64,000 nt of DNA from Pontederia crassipes (taxonomy: Eukaryota > Streptophyta > Magnoliopsida > Commelinales > Pontederiaceae): NCBI GenBank assembly GCA_030549335.1, contig CM060195.1:13607501-13671500 (forward strand), read 5' to 3'. The notes under the pieces were generated by a model. That model worked only from the letters and a program-made list of their open reading frames with translations. It was not told the origin of the DNA and did not search any database. Below, piece by piece: positions 33,344 to 44,780 of the stretch. The position numbers and the translations under genes are program-made. Numbering within the stretch: position 1 is the first letter of the stretch; every line of letters starts with the position of its first letter.

Positions 33344-34078
33344 ATACTAGCCTTGAGTCTCATTAAACCAATATGTTTAATGAAAGTTCTAGCTGCAATT
33401 CCTTTTGTGAGGGAATTAGCTAACATATCATTGGTAGGCATATATGTCACAATCACTTCTTTCTTTTTCACTATATCTTGAATATAGTGATATTTTATCT
33501 CAATGTGTTTTCCTTTGAAACTGTTAGCGCCATTGTTTATCAAACTTATTGCTGCTTAATTATCATAGTACATTTTAAGTGGTCCGGAGATCAAATTGAG
33601 CTCTAGTTCCAAGAGAAAATGTCTAAGTCGGACTTCATGGGTGCCTGCTATACTGCAAGCAATGTATTCAACTTCTTGTGTGTGTTTCTTGCCACACATT
33701 CTTGTTTCTTGCTACCCCAAGAAACAAATACTCCACCCAATAAAAATAAATGACCTGATGTGGACTTTCGGTCGTCTATGTCACCTTCGAAATCTGCATC
33801 CGAATATCCTATTATCTCCAATGTATCAGCTTGATATGTCAATCACAATTGTACTGTGCCTTTCAGATATCGTAGAATCCTCTTAATGACTTCCCAATGG
33901 GCCTCTTAACCAAGCTTACTTCATAAGCCAAATCAGGCCGTGTACAAAGTATTGCATACATCAAGCTACCCACCGCTTGTGCATAGGGTTCCTTTAAAGA
34001 TTTTTGTCCCACATTAGGACACTGACTTTTACTAAGTCTTTTTCCAATTACAAGTGGTTTAGGCGCGGAAACTACAAT
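33334..34078 (-). pseudogene. Copia RNase H region (3' of the CACTA insertion)
   Basis: Minus-strand fragments contain YAQAVGSLMYAILCTRPDLA, GYSDADFEGDIDDRKSTSGH and the C-terminal KGKHIEIKYHYIQDIVKKKE typical of copia RNase H. They are decayed. The neighbouring RT part lies on the other side of the CACTA element. Confidence 0.85.
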
Positions 34079-35228
34079 CACTACAAGAAAATCGCGATTT
34101 TCCAACGGGCAATTTCCGACGGTTCGAAATCCGTCGCAATTTGCGACGGATTTTGCGACGAAAATATTTTCGACGATTTCAACCATCGAAAATGACAATA
34201 ATAAATTATGTAATTTATTATATTAGTATTTTATTTTTCGACGATTAGGAATGTCGATGTTTCCGACGGATATCCATCCGTCACAATTTTCGATGAATTT
34301 TTCGACGGTTTCAACCGTCAAAAATGAAAATAATAAATTATGTAATTTATTATATTATTATTTTATTTTTGTACGATTAGGAACGTCGATATTTCCGACG
34401 GATTTCCATTCGTGGCAAAATCCGTCGCAGTTTTCGACGGTCATAACCATTGGTAAATGTATAATAATATAATATGAGGAGTATTTTATTAATATAATTT
34501 GCGACAGTCCAAACCGTCGCAATTTTCGACGGTTTCGACCGTCGATAAAAATTAGCGATGATTCAAACCGTCGGTATAATAAAAAATAAATATTATATAT
34601 AACTAAATATAATATTTTTTTTTACAATTAAATAATTTGCGACGGTCACAACCATCGATAACTTAAAAAATAATTAAAATATGCTTTTCCGACGGCCAGA
34701 GCCGTCAGTAATTAAAATTTCGTTATACCACTTTTTTTTTCATTTTCTCGCTTTCTCATCGTTCGAAATATATATATAAAACCCACTCCTCTCCTCTCCT
34801 CTCTCCCTCTTCCGGCCGGCGAGCCTTCCGGACGTCATCGACTCTCTTGTCGATGGTCTCTCTCTCCCCCCGGCTCGAACAGCCAGACGGTCGCTGCCGG
34901 CCAGATCCGAACACGAGTGTTCGGATTTGAACGCGAGTGTCTGGATCCGACCGTTGGCCGGCTAATTATTTTTATATTATAAAAATTCTTTGATGGTCGT
35001 GCGACGATCGCCGAAAGTTTTGGCTGTAGCAACCACCGCAAATATTGGCGGCCGTGATCGTCGATATTTGCGGCGTTTCTTTTTCAACCGTCGGAAATGA
35101 TTTGCAACGAGCGATTTTCGGACGTTTCCGCTTCCGTCGAAAAAACCGTCGGAAATGACGTTTCCGATGATTTTAGGAGAAATTACAAACGGTTACGACC
35201 GTCTGTAATCCCCCTATTTTTTGTAGTG
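34079..35228. mobile_element. Non-autonomous CACTA (En/Spm) element, 1,150 bp, TSD aat
   Basis: It starts CACTACAAGAAAATC and ends ATTTTTTGTAGTG. The 3-bp duplication aat lies at 34076-34078 and 35229-35231. Both ends are packed with ccgacgg/ccgtcgg words in direct and inverted form, the expected subterminal transposase-binding arrangement of CACTA elements. No transposase is encoded, so it needs a partner. A block at about 34180-34275 is repeated at about 34308-34400. The inner part (34761-34965) is GC-richer, with a TATA-like and CT-rich stretch. The ends look intact. Confidence 0.92.
34768..34965 (+). promoter_or_regulatory. Promoter-like segment inside the CACTA element
   Basis: tatatatataaaaccc (about 34769-34784) is followed at once by repeated ctcct units and then GC-rich sequence (ccggccggcgagcc). 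TATA, then a pyrimidine patch, then GC-rich transcribed sequence is the layout of many plant core promoters. It could be captured host DNA. No coding frame is convincing. Confidence 0.35.
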
Positions 35229-36066
35229 AATTTTGCATCCCGAACCTTCTCAGTATCTTATTAATATACTGTTCTTGACTTAAACTCAACAATCTTGAGT
35301 CTCTATCTCGAATAATTTGAATGTCCAGCACATAGGATGCATCTCCCATGTCTATCATTTCAAATTGTTTGCTCAATTTATCTTTTACTTCATTGAGCAT
35401 CGTGACATCATTACCAACGAGTAAGATATCATCTACGTATAGTGATAATATCACAAAATTGCTCCCACTTTTCTTGATGTACACACAATAATTCAATTTA
35501 AAACCAAATTGCACTGTCGTCTCATGGAATTTTAAATACCATTGTCTAGACGATTGTTTTAATCCATATAACGACTTCAGTTTATACACCTTATCCTCTT
35601 GACCCTCAACCTCAAAACCTTCAGTTTGACGCATGTATATAGCTTATGTTAAGTCACCATTTAAAAATGTTGTCTTAATACCCATTTGGAATAACTCCAA
35701 ATCCATATATGCGACTATCACTAAGATCGTCCTAATCGAGGCAAACTTAGCTACTGGAGAGTAGGTTTCTTGAAAGTCAATTCCGGCTTGCTGAATATAA
35801 CCCTTGGCAAGTAATCTAGCTTTGAGCCTATCAAGAGAACCATCAACCCGATACTTTCTCTTGAATACCCACTTGCACCCTATGGATTGCCTACCTTCCG
35901 GCATGTCACATAGTGTCCATACTGCATTCTGATCGATTGAGTCCAATTCACTTTTCATGACGGCCGACCATGATTCCGGCTCATCAGAAGCCATTGCTTC
36001 TTTATAAGTAATAGGATTTGTACTATCCTTTATGTCAACATCAATGGAGTAACACGAACCTCGCAC
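35229..36066 (-). pseudogene. Copia reverse transcriptase region (5' of the CACTA insertion)
   Basis: Minus-strand fragments contain WKCVFKRKY-like GCKWVFKRKYRVDGSLDRLK, YSPVAKFASIRTILVIVAYM, VILSLYVDDILLVGND (YVDD catalytic box) and QYINKILRRFGM. These are copia RT motifs in order. The region is decayed. Confidence 0.88.
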
Positions 36067-36399
36067 TCGTACAGAACATAATCATCCAAATGTGTGAGTT
36101 TCGTCCGTGGTCTCTTGTTGCCGATTATACTCGTGGAGAGTGTGGGTTCCTCCATTTCATCCAAAGGTACAATATTCTATGTAGCATCAACTCCCACTGT
36201 TGGTGAATTCAGTGTGTGTTCAGAGTTGACTCCACCATCTCCCAACGACATCAAAGGATCATCATTTTCTTGGATGCATTGCTTTTCATTTTCTAGAAAA
36301 GTAGCATCTCTACTCTCTATGAGACCTCTATCTAGGTGGAAGAATATATACCCTTTGGAATTTTGACTATATCCAAAAATCTGTATATTTCCGTCCTAA

Positions 36400-37100
36400 A
36401 GTCTAGTTTGTCCCTCAACTGACTAGGAACTAATACATGCGCTTTACATTCCCATTTTCGGAGATGGCCCAAATTCTGCTTCCTGCCATTTCATAACTCA
36501 TATGGTGTCAATTCTATGGACTTTGTGGAATTCTGTTTTGTATGTAACTCGCGGTTGACAATGCTTCTCCACAAAATTCTTTGGATAGACCCGAGTGGGA
36601 CAACATACATCTTACTGCATTCATTAATGTCCTATTCTTTTTTTCCGCCACTCCATTTTTTTTGTGGCGTATATGGCATCGTAGTTTGCCTGCGTATGCC
36701 TTCTGCAATGCAGTAACTTTCAAATTCCCGAGAAGTATATTCTCCTCCTCGATCTGTCCTTAAACATGATTGGTCTTCCCAATCCTTTTTCTACCTCTTT
36801 TTTATCTCTTGGAGGTTTCAAGAGCTTCAACTTTTCTTTCTAAGAGATAAACGTAAATAATATTTAGACTAATCATCAATGAATGTAATGAAATATTCCT
36901 TACCTCTGTATGTAGGAACACTCAATGGTCCACAAATATCAGAATGAACTAATCCTAACAATTCCGTCGACCATGTCCCAGTTGGAAAGGGCGTTCGAGT
37001 CATCTTACCGGTCAAGCAATGCTCACATGGCATTGTTCTTGTACCAGATATGTTAGGCAATAAGTTTAATTTGATTATTTGATCCATTTTAAAGTTTCTT
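36400..37100 (-). pseudogene. Copia integrase region
   Basis: Minus-strand fragments contain CEHCLTGKMTRTPFPTGTWS, LVHSDICGPLSVPTYRGKEY, ITFIDD and, further on, [20 protein letters not shown]. These are the zinc-binding region, the first catalytic aspartates and the post-core of copia integrase. They are decayed into separate frames. Confidence 0.85.
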
Positions 37101-37120
37101 GAATGTCCAAGTCTCTCATG

Positions 37121-38440
37121 CTATAGATCAAAATCAGACATATAACACAGAGTATACTCAAAGGGACCATTCATTGATTCATTATTATATATAGTCAGGC
37201 AGAATAAGTCGTGTCCAGGTACATATTTTCCCATGGCATAAACCTTTTTATCTTTACCAATTGTCACACGACCATTATAGAATCTAACTTCTAAATTATT
37301 CTGCAATAGGTTCGGAACAGAGATTAAGTTTCGTCGAATTCCTGGCGTGTACAAAACTTCTTGGAGTATTATGAACCTATCTCCAACGTCAAGCTTGTAC
37401 TTTCCAACACCTTCAACGTCCAAGTAGGTGTTATTTCCCATGTAAATTCTCTGTTCCACCTTTTGTGGTTCTTTGAATTCAAGTAGACCTTCTTTTTTCT
37501 TGGCAATGTGACGAGTTGCTCCATAATCAATCCACCACCCTTCTATATCCGTCGTTGCAGCATTGCACTCAATGACGCGGAGGAATGATGCCTTGCTTGA
37601 ACTTGCTCCTTTGCTCTGTTGTCCACTACGTTGTGGACCCTTAGTTTGGCTATGTCCAGATGTCGTAGAACAACTGGATCTAAAATGACCAAAATTTTCA
37701 CAACTATAACAAATTCCACGTTGAGTCTTCTTTCCTTTGGGCTTGAATTGCCTTCTATTCGGGCCGAGATTCCTTTTGTGATGAATAGCATGAGCTTCAT
37801 CCTCTTGCCCTTCTTCATTTTCCTCGGCATCCAAATTTTCTATTTTCGTCTTTCCTTTAGCCACGTCTTGTTCAATTGTCGGGATGGAAGGCAATTGTGC
37901 CACTTGCTTGATAGACTCATTCACACGAACAACGATTATAGCCATATGAAATGTAGATGGCAAACTATTCAGAACTATTGTTATCTGTAGGGGTTTAGGT
38001 AAGGGGCATCCTGTAGTTTCTAGGTCTTTTGCCATCACTAACATTTGATTGACGTGATCTGATAATTATCATCTACTTTCATTTTACAAATAGTGTATCT
38101 ATGCAATAAGAGCATTAAGTTCATTTTACAAGTATTGTACTTGTCTTTTAAAGGATTCCAAAGTTCATGTGCACTTTTATATGTTTCAAAAACTCTGATG
38201 AGATTATCCTCCATATACATCAGTTGCTTTTTCATCATTCAGCTTCCATTGTTCCATAGCCCTTGTATGGGCCAAGTTTTGCTCATCCATAGCATCTTCT
38301 GGAAGCGTTGGGGTAGCATTATCAATATATTTTTGCAAATTATCATGAACTAGCCCATACCGAAGCTCCACATATCATAATTGGCACTATTAAAGCGTGC
38401 CAACTTGGCCAGTTTAGTAGCAACAAATTTTGACATAGTT
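37121..38440 (-). pseudogene. Copia gag-protease region
   Basis: Minus-strand gag sequence begins near 38436 (MSKFVATKLAKLARFNSANY). It includes LNSLPSTFHMAIIVVRVNES, a zinc knuckle ICYSCENFGHFRSSC, and a protease region with WWIDYGATRHI followed by VLYTPGIRRNLISVPNL. The usual protease active-site context is altered. The region is decayed, with several breaks. Confidence 0.85.
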
Positions 38441-38552
38441 CTTTTATCTAAAATGTCAAGCAGATATACTCAGGGTTCAAGAAATAAATTTGAAATTTCA
38501 AAAATACTTTAATTTTAAATTCGTTTATATTTGAAATTTAAAAATTAGATAT

Positions 38553-39873
38553 TGAATTTAAGTTTTAAAAATAGAATTGAAATTTCAAGGAAAAACTTAA
38601 TGAAAATTCGAAAATTAAAAAAATGAAAATTCTGAATTTAAATTATAATAAATATAAGTCAGTAATAAATTCGAATTCAAATTTCAAAATTGAAAATTCT
38701 GAAATTTTAAATTATATATATATATAGAAAAAAGCTTCAAATTTAAATTTCAAAATCGAAAAAAGTACAATTTTTTTAAAAAAATTAAATTCGATTTTTT
38801 ATATAAATATTTTTTTAAATGCAGTTTTTCTTTTTACAAAAATTTAAATGCATATATATAGAAGAAATAAATCCCCCCCAAAAATATTCGGAATCTTAAT
38901 AAAGGGAAATAATTCTTCAATAAATATTCTAGAATTTTTGGCTAATAGACAGTAAGAATTCCAATAAAACCTAACAATTCTAATCAATGATAATTTGCAG
39001 CATGCATACAGGAAATAAAAACTGCCGGAAAGATATAAAAAAATATTATTGGATAATGCTAATGTTAATTCCAAAAGAAAATAACTTCATTGACACTTTT
39101 CAGGAGTGAATCAAGAAGGCTAATATATGCGTAGTGTTTTTAAACAATAAATGATAAAAAAAATACAATACGTGCAGCTAGTTGAAATTTTTTTCTTTTA
39201 TGGATTTTAATTAAAAAAAATCTAAAGGAGTAATCAATGTTCTTTGATGCCGATAAAATATTTGTTTATTTGTTTAATACAAAATTTGGTAATTAGAGAT
39301 TGATAATGACCTTTAATCAGAAATTCAGAAAATAATATATATACGAATTATTTTCTAACAATAACGAGGAAAAAAAATTAAAGTGTACTGACAAATCAAA
39401 TATATGAGCTATTACAAATTGAGGCCCCAAAATAATATTTAAAGATTTCAACTAAAAATGTCTGCAAATCTATTGTTTTAAAAAAATAGATTAACAAATC
39501 AAATCTCAACCTTTAAAAAAATATATCAGTTTTAAGCGGTCAATCTAAGGTGCCTGATGAGAGGTTCTATTTTATCGAATAAATGTCAATAGAAATGGTC
39601 GATCCAGATTTCATCATGCAAAAACTAGGTAGAAAACAGTAGCACTCAAATGTTAAAAAAAATAAATTAACATGGATCTACGGTTGTGATTTGTTTGAAT
39701 TGATAGATCAAGTGCTAGTTTATCTCAGGACGCTGGAATTGCTAGCCAGAGTTCGGATCAGACGGAGTTGAAGGTGGGTGAAGGTTCATGGCAGACGTGT
39801 GAGGCCTCAAGCACCGTCAATTTTAGATTTCAGGACGAAGTTCGCCGGAGTTCACAAACTAAGCTCTGATACT
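38553..39873 (-). repeat. Right direct-repeat arm of the copia element, with primer-site-like outer edge
   Basis: Homologous to 31951-33343. At 39862-39873 the minus strand reads CTAGTATCAGAGC, close to the tRNA-Met primer site of copia elements. This would place the arm downstream of a primer site rather than make it a standard 5' LTR. The gag start lies about 115 bp beyond its other end. Confidence 0.8.
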
Positions 39874-40294
39874 AGTGAAAGAAAAATTGATTACTGATTT
39901 GAATATAAACAATGTCAATATGCTTTTATAATGAAGGGTAAACGACCTCCAAATGATGTGGAAGAGCGTGTTGCTTAATATTTGAATATAAACAATGTCA
40001 ATATGCTTTTGTAATTGACTTTATGGTTGATACATGTTAGCTAATAATTTTATTCATGTTGTCATGTCAAATTTTTTATCTTATGATACTCGACATTTGA
40101 TCATGCAAGACTTTGATGTTATTCAGGTTTATAAAGCATGATTAGATGCAAATTTATATAAATCTCATTTAGATGTAAGCCTCACTCTCTAAAATATAAA
40201 CTTCATTTATGCATCTTCTAGAGATAATTGTATTGGTGTAAAGAGGTATGCAACATTATGGACTAACAATGTTGGTAACTGGAAGGGATCAAGC
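39874..40294. other. Spacer with a 31-32-bp direct repeat
   Basis: atttgaatataaacaatgtc... occurs at 39897 and again at 39980, 83 bp apart. No gene. Possibly the remains of the true 5' LTR of the copia element to its left. Confidence 0.4.
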
Positions 40295-40511
40295 AGTTTA
40301 GTTTGAAAATGTTAGGGACCAAAGTCTTGGCCATTGAAAGGTTGAACTTCTAGGACCAATGAAAATATTTTTATCATCAAAAACTTTTAGTGACCAGCTT
40401 ATAGGGACCATGCAGAACCAAGAGTATTTTGGCCCCAAAAATTATTAGAGGCCAAATTAAAGTTTTAGGGACCAATATGTTTGGTCCCTATAAGTATTTT
40501 TTTGTGTAGTG
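40295..40511. mobile_element. CACTA-like terminus (right end only)
   Basis: It ends ttttttgtgtagtg at 40511, i.e. CACTACACAAAAAA on the minus strand. The 200 bp before it hold repeated 'agggaccaa', 'ttggtccct' and 'taggaccaat' words in both orientations, the usual subterminal arrangement. No matching left end was found, so it is a truncated DNA transposon. Confidence 0.5.
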
Positions 40512-43327
40512 AATTACTTGTAGCACCTATTATTTACATTTAATTTATAAATTTTTTATTTGAATTATTTCCAATGATTATGATAAACTCATTATATTCA
40601 TGTAAGTAGAACAAAAATACTAAACTTTTAATTACTCCAGTTCTGATTTTAAAGAAGCTCTCAATAATTGGACTTGTGACTTCCTATTATCAAAATTGAA
40701 CTATATTTTAGATTAAGGGTCATCAAGATCTTTCTTAAAAACCCTGATAATTCTATGAGAAAATAGCTAGTCTTGCAATAAGTCCAAGTTGGAGCACTGC
40801 CCTCCTCTCACCATGTTGTTTAGTCAATAATATTGATTTCTCTAAAATTGTTATGCACTTGGAAAGATATAGGATTACATCATTCCCAAAACCTCAATAA
40901 TTAACCAACTATTATTTTATTAATTTAAATGAAAGATCAAATGATTGAAAGAGATAAAAGAGAATTTGAGAGAAAATAAAATTATAGGCAGATAAGATGT
41001 TAGAAAAGAAGGAAATATAATTTAGTTAACCAATATTGGTTGGTATACTCATTAATGGAGCTATATTCTAGGATCAATAGAAACTAGTAGTTTCAAGTTT
41101 GATTCTTGCAATCATTAAATTGATCAGGATATCTCATTTTTACTCCCATCCAAACACCAAATTAGTTGGGTGCTACTTGTCAAGCACACCAGTGGATCCT
41201 AGACTAGTGATTGACAAAAAAAAAACATTTACTTGAAAAAATAGGACTAGATTAAGATTAGTTGTTTAAATTTAAACTGAATCTAACTATAAGTTTAACT
41301 TATAAAAGATTCTTAATAAAACTAAGAGTTCCACGTTTAAAATATTTCAATGAATAAAGTAGCAATATTTTATTATTTGAATTAAAAAGTTAAGAAATAT
41401 TAATGAAAATAATAAATATAAGAACAAATGGAATATTATTTAATATTGAAAATAAATAAACAAATAAATAAATAATAAATAGCGGATACACTTGCATTGT
41501 TTATTTTCTAAAAAATATGGTGAAAGTCCCATAGTTAGGCATTGATGTTGGAACAATTGAAGAATTTGACCTAGATTCCGTAGTGACTACCAAGGAGAGA
41601 AGAGATCCGGTCCAAGTCCAAAAGAACTCTACTGGAGTTTTAAGTCTCCCGACCCAAGTTCTAGGAACCCACGCCAGATGAAATTGGATATCAATTATTT
41701 GGACATCAATTTGGCATGAAATGCGCCTTGGTCTAGGTTCTAAATAGATATGGCCTGAGTTTATATTTGATCAATTAATTTATAATTTACTTATTATTAA
41801 AGTTGATAATTTTTATAGTTAATTATTATGATAATGATCAATTATATATTGTTTTTTTAGTAAATAAATACTTGATTATTAAAATTTGAAAACTAAAAAG
41901 TAGTTATCGATGAAAAATTGATTGTGGATGGTGATTTTGATATAACATGGTCATCTGTGATGCATCCATGATTGTACATCAAATAGAAAGGGCACAAAGT
42001 AAATGTTTTATATGTTATAGAGAAAGAAAATAAAAGATGAAACTTGTGGATCATCATGATTACTGAAAGTCCTAGGGTTAATGGATAATTTACTTGTTAT
42101 TGAATAGAGCAGGCAACATAGTAAGAAATTCATATGTCAACTTCTTGCAAAAACAACAATTGTTCTATTGTGTGGTCATCTATTTCATACTGTACAACCA
42201 AACTTATGGGTCTCGAAGATGCTAAATCATGTTCTTAGGTATGGAGGGCCCAATGTGGTTGTGCATGTAAATGATTGATTGACATTGACATGACATGGTG
42301 CACCCTTAATATACGAGAGTTCTCAATTACGACCATAATGGTTTATATATAACTCTTAATAGATAAATAATAATTTAATGCAGCCTCTTTAGTTGATTAA
42401 AAATTGGTTACAATCTTTATTTTTGATGGATAAATTAATAAAATTGTAACATTTGTGGTTGATAAACAATTGACTGCAACTTTTACGGTTGATGGATAAA
42501 GGCTTAATTGATAATTAATTGTGGCCTTCCTGATTGATGGATAATTCAAGATTGATAGTTATAGTAAATTGATAATTGTGGTTGATGAATAATTAAAATT
42601 TATTATCTAATTGAACATAATGACAGATGGTTCATAGGCAAAATGATAATTTTTAAATGAAGCCTAAATTGATTATGACCAAATAATGATTTTTTTAATA
42701 TTAATGATTAATAATTGATTGTTGATGTGGAATCTAATTGGCATCGAATAGATAACTGATTTTAGAAATTTTTAATTGTTATTGATCAAACCATTGATAA
42801 TTGTTAGTTGACATACTGATAAATTGATCATTATTGTCTAATCAACATACTGATAAATTGATGATTATTAATTGAAAAAAATGTTAATTGAAAATTGTGT
42901 ATATATACTCAATTGATGCTTATTAATTATTTTAAATCAAATGTTTGATTGTCTTTTGTATCTTACGTGTTGAATATTTTATACTTATGAGATTTTTAAT
43001 CTAGATCCAAGAAAGATAAATAGATGATGATGGTTATTGACAACTCTTAAAATGATTGGCTTGCACATGAATATGAACATTAAATAAGGACATAATAGTA
43101 ACCGAATAATATCATCCTATAATTCAAAGGTCATTAGATATTTTATAGTTTCATTTTTATTATAATAATATTAAATATTATCTTATATGAACTAGTATGT
43201 TGACTAGCCATTTTTTTTAAAAAATGTTGTCATAAATTATGTAGCACTTTTGGGACGACATCCTGACCACGTATTTGTGGCATGCATCCAGGGGTGTTCA
43301 AGAATGTATTGAAGTGTAAAGTCTCAT
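40512..43327. other. AT-rich region, no gene recognised
   Basis: No domain, tRNA or terminal repeats. 41380-41500 is almost pure A/T. 42360-42900 has degenerate short repeats (separate entry). Probably old intergenic DNA. Confidence 0.4.
42360..42900. repeat. Degenerate short-period repeat rich in 'ttgatggataatt'
   Basis: Words such as gttgatggataa, gattgatggataattcaag, ttgataattaattgtgg and gttgatgaataatt recur every 30-60 bp. A cleaner pair, 'aacatactgataaattgat', occurs near 42817 and 42850. The period is irregular. Confidence 0.45.
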
Positions 43328-44780
43328 TATGCATGCAAAATCTAACATATATTGAGTATTTCATTGAATCTTATTTCGAATCATTTTCTAATAGCATGTA
43401 TTATTTTATGGGCTTATTTACATTAATTTTACAAAATTGAAAATCTACCCAAATTCTATGTTTTATTGCAAAATAAGATTTTTGGAATTCATTTATTCCT
43501 CTCGGGCATGCAGAGGCGAATTACGAAGTCAACGGAGAAAATCGCGCTCAATGAAGTCGGAAAGTGGAAAATAGTGAGATATGTCAGCTGAAAACTGACT
43601 GTCATGGGCCGTGAAGTAGACCCATAAAATCCTTTAACGGTCTGTTAAAATGTGTTTTCTCATGGCAAAAAACTGTCCCGAGTCATGCTCGTGACTAGAC
43701 CTTCACAGGCCGTGAAATCCATGTGTTCAACATTGTAAGGGTCGTGAAAATCTATTTCTAATATGATTCGGACATTGTTCAAGCTCTTAAATCATTGTAA
43801 CAGGCCATGACAGACCTAGATTCGAGATTTGGTTGGATTTTTGGAAGAATTTGAAGTGCACAAGAATTCTTACTCATATTATATGATCACAATATGATTT
43901 GAAAACATATTATAACCCAAATTTCGGAGTTTGACATGGCCAAAATTTCAGAACTAATTCAGATCCGAATTTTCCTTATTTCACATAGAAAAAATTTATG
44001 TTCCTTCTCCAATAACATGGAAACTTGAACCCTTATAAATAGAGGCCTTCTACAGCCAGAAGAGAGCATGCTAGGGCCTGGAACCGAAGTTTTCAAGCCA
44101 AGAACAAAGGAGAATTTCTGAAGGGTAAAAGTGAAGACTTCTGTGCGGTAGACTCATGCGAGGATTGTGTAGTCGTTTCATCGTTGCTTTTGAAGAGTAC
44201 TCTTTGTTCTACATATTGTTGGGATGATATTTTAGATATTCATATTTAATCTATCTATCTTAGCACACATGATTATTAGTTTTGTTTTATCATTTAGTTT
44301 TAGTTGCAAGAGTTTAATGTATGATCAATTTCTGATTTCTAATTAATCAAATAATTAGTTTAGTTTTTATGAATATGATTGTTATGTGTAATGCTTTTCT
44401 ACATGATTTAATGATTCTAGGATGATTGTTAACTGTGTAGTGTGATCAATTCTTAATTCACCATTTTCTATTCGAATTGATTATTAACTTTAAGTTGAAG
44501 CAATTCATGTCATAATCTAGTAGAAACTATGTGGCATGTTAGATTATGCGGACTGCATGAATTGACCCGTGCGGGCGAGTGTGTAGTTTAGGGATTACAA
44601 CACATTGCATCTTAAGTTCAAAATAACTGAAGGCATATCCGTGCGGAATACTTTCATATTATTAATATCTTAAGATAGTTGATTTACCCATGCAGGAGAT
44701 CATATTTTCAGTGTCCTTAATCCGTTTGGAAACTAAATCTGAGCTTTATATTTATTATTGATTTTACAGAAGTCATTAAA
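43328..44780 (+). repeat. LTR fragment of the TGATG...CATCA family (copy C)
   Basis: It aligns with copy A (827-1495), then has about 230 bp absent from copy A, including a TATA box (44034-44041, tataaata) and purine-rich leader. It then aligns with the part shared by copies A and B, up to about 44780. It stops short of the CATCA end. A solo, truncated fossil. Confidence 0.6.
44034..44041 (+). promoter_or_regulatory. LTR TATA box (copy C)
   Basis: tataaata followed by gaggcc and a purine-rich stretch. It lies about 700 bp into the LTR, a plausible U3/R boundary. The equivalent region is missing from copy A. Confidence 0.45.

Larger units (their letters stand above)
31951..39873 (-). mobile_element. 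Old Ty1/copia element with 1.3-1.4-kb direct-repeat arms, carrying a CACTA insertion
   Basis: On the minus strand copia gag, zinc knuckle, protease, integrase, RT and RNase H occur in order between two direct-repeat arms (31951-33343 and 38553-39873). A CACTA element interrupts the RT/RNase H region. The arms look like LTRs by position but lack clear TG...CA ends and a target duplication. A tRNA-Met-type primer sequence lies at their outer (right) edge. The coding region is heavily decayed, with many breaks. The lineage may be Angela/Ikeros-like from the gag and integrase, but this is uncertain. Confidence 0.75.

Noticed and set aside
42360-42900. CRISPR-like repeat array
   Set aside because: Repeats are degenerate and irregularly spaced, and this is plant nuclear DNA.
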